From: Oscillospiraceae bacterium UBA1230
Lineage (GTDB): Bacteria; Bacillota; Clostridia; Oscillospirales; Oscillospiraceae
Length of the DNA stretch: 12,856 bases
Assembly (NCBI GenBank): GCA_002309395.1
Contig: DBWU01000039.1
Span: 1-12,856, forward strand
Reading direction: 5' to 3'
Each line of letters opens with the position of its first letter. The first letter of the stretch is position 1. Under the pieces are notes generated by a model, which did not search any database, was not told the origin of the DNA, and saw only the letters and a program-made list of their open reading frames with translations. Positions 12,606-12,856 of the stretch are shown one piece after another. A program made the position numbers and the translations under genes.

Positions 12606-12641
12606 TTCGTACTGAATTCTATCGACGAGGGGAGTTTTTTC

Positions 12642-12856
12642 ATGTATCAGGTCATTAAACGGGACGGAAAAGTCGTCGATTTCCATATCGACAAGATCAG
12701 CGGCGCCATCACCAAGGCGTTTGAGGCGCTCAATAAGCAGTATCACCCCAGCGTGATCGATCTGATCGCGCTGCACGTGACCTCCGATTTCGAGGGGAAG
12801 GTTTCCGACGGCAAGGTGTCGGTGGAGGAGATCCAGGACAGCGTGGAAAAGGTGCT
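12642..12856 (+). CDS. nrdD: Anaerobic ribonucleoside-triphosphate reductase NrdD, N-terminal ATP-cone (partial)
   Basis: The first 71 codons of a gene that runs out of the window. The protein begins MYQVIKRDGKVVDFHIDKIS, followed by AITKAFEAL and later VSVEEIQDSVEKVL. This is a complete-looking start of an ATP-cone, the allosteric nucleotide-binding domain at the N-terminus of many ribonucleotide reductases. NrdR also carries an ATP-cone but has a zinc ribbon before it, which is absent here. The preceding nrdG, the NrdR boxes and the anaerobic context make class III NrdD the best call, although the glycyl-radical part is not visible. The ATG has GGGGAG (12629-12634) seven bases upstream. The enzyme makes dNTPs from NTPs without oxygen. 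Confidence 0.88.
   Translation, partial: MYQVIKRDGKVVDFHIDKISGAITKAFEALNKQYHPSVIDLIALHVTSDFEGKVSDGKVSVEEIQDSVEKV

Overview
The window looks like chromosomal DNA from a GC-rich, anaerobic, endospore-forming member of the Bacillota, most likely class Clostridia, possibly an Oscillospiraceae/Ruminococcaceae-type gut lineage. The reasons are the Gram-positive nusA-ylxR-ylxQ-infB gene order, a SpoIIE sporulation phosphatase, a class III (oxygen-sensitive) ribonucleotide reductase with its radical-SAM activase, strong AGGAGG-type ribosome binding sites, and several TTG/GTG starts. Every confident gene is on the + strand. The largest gap without a gene is about 160 bases, upstream of nrdD. I saw no tRNA, rRNA, insertion sequence, prophage or CRISPR array.

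Bases 1-6480 are the tail of the conserved transcription/translation operon: the nusA end, ylxR (rnpM), ylxQ, infB, rbfA, nrnA, truB and ribF. The genes abut or overlap, apart from a 69-base infB-rbfA gap that holds a strong hairpin with a poor U-tract. A textbook intrinsic terminator closes the operon after ribF. The products serve RNA processing, initiation, 30S maturation, turnover of very short RNAs, tRNA U55 modification and FMN/FAD synthesis.

Bases 6481-8900 form a sporulation unit. It contains spoIIE, with a possible Spo0A-type promoter, then an 87-aa tail-anchored protein of unknown function. A promoter-like sequence resembling forespore sigma-G/sigma-F sites fits in the 57-base gap between the two genes. 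A strong terminator follows.

Bases 8901-12480 begin with dusB (tRNA dihydrouridine synthase), which has its own extended -10 promoter. A near-consensus sigma-A promoter overlapping the dusB stop then drives a three-gene unit: a TPR protein with CxxC pairs near both ends, a DUF4037-like protein carrying a nucleotidyltransferase signature, and an NrdG-type radical-SAM activase.

Bases 12481-12856 hold two NrdR-box-like elements 32 bp apart, a sigma-A promoter, a leader with a small hairpin, and the start of nrdD (ATP-cone) running off the window. The best candidates for undescribed biology are the TPR/nucleotidyltransferase-like pair next to the NrdG gene, and the 87-aa protein behind spoIIE. 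These assignments come from motif reading and recall of families; no searches were run.
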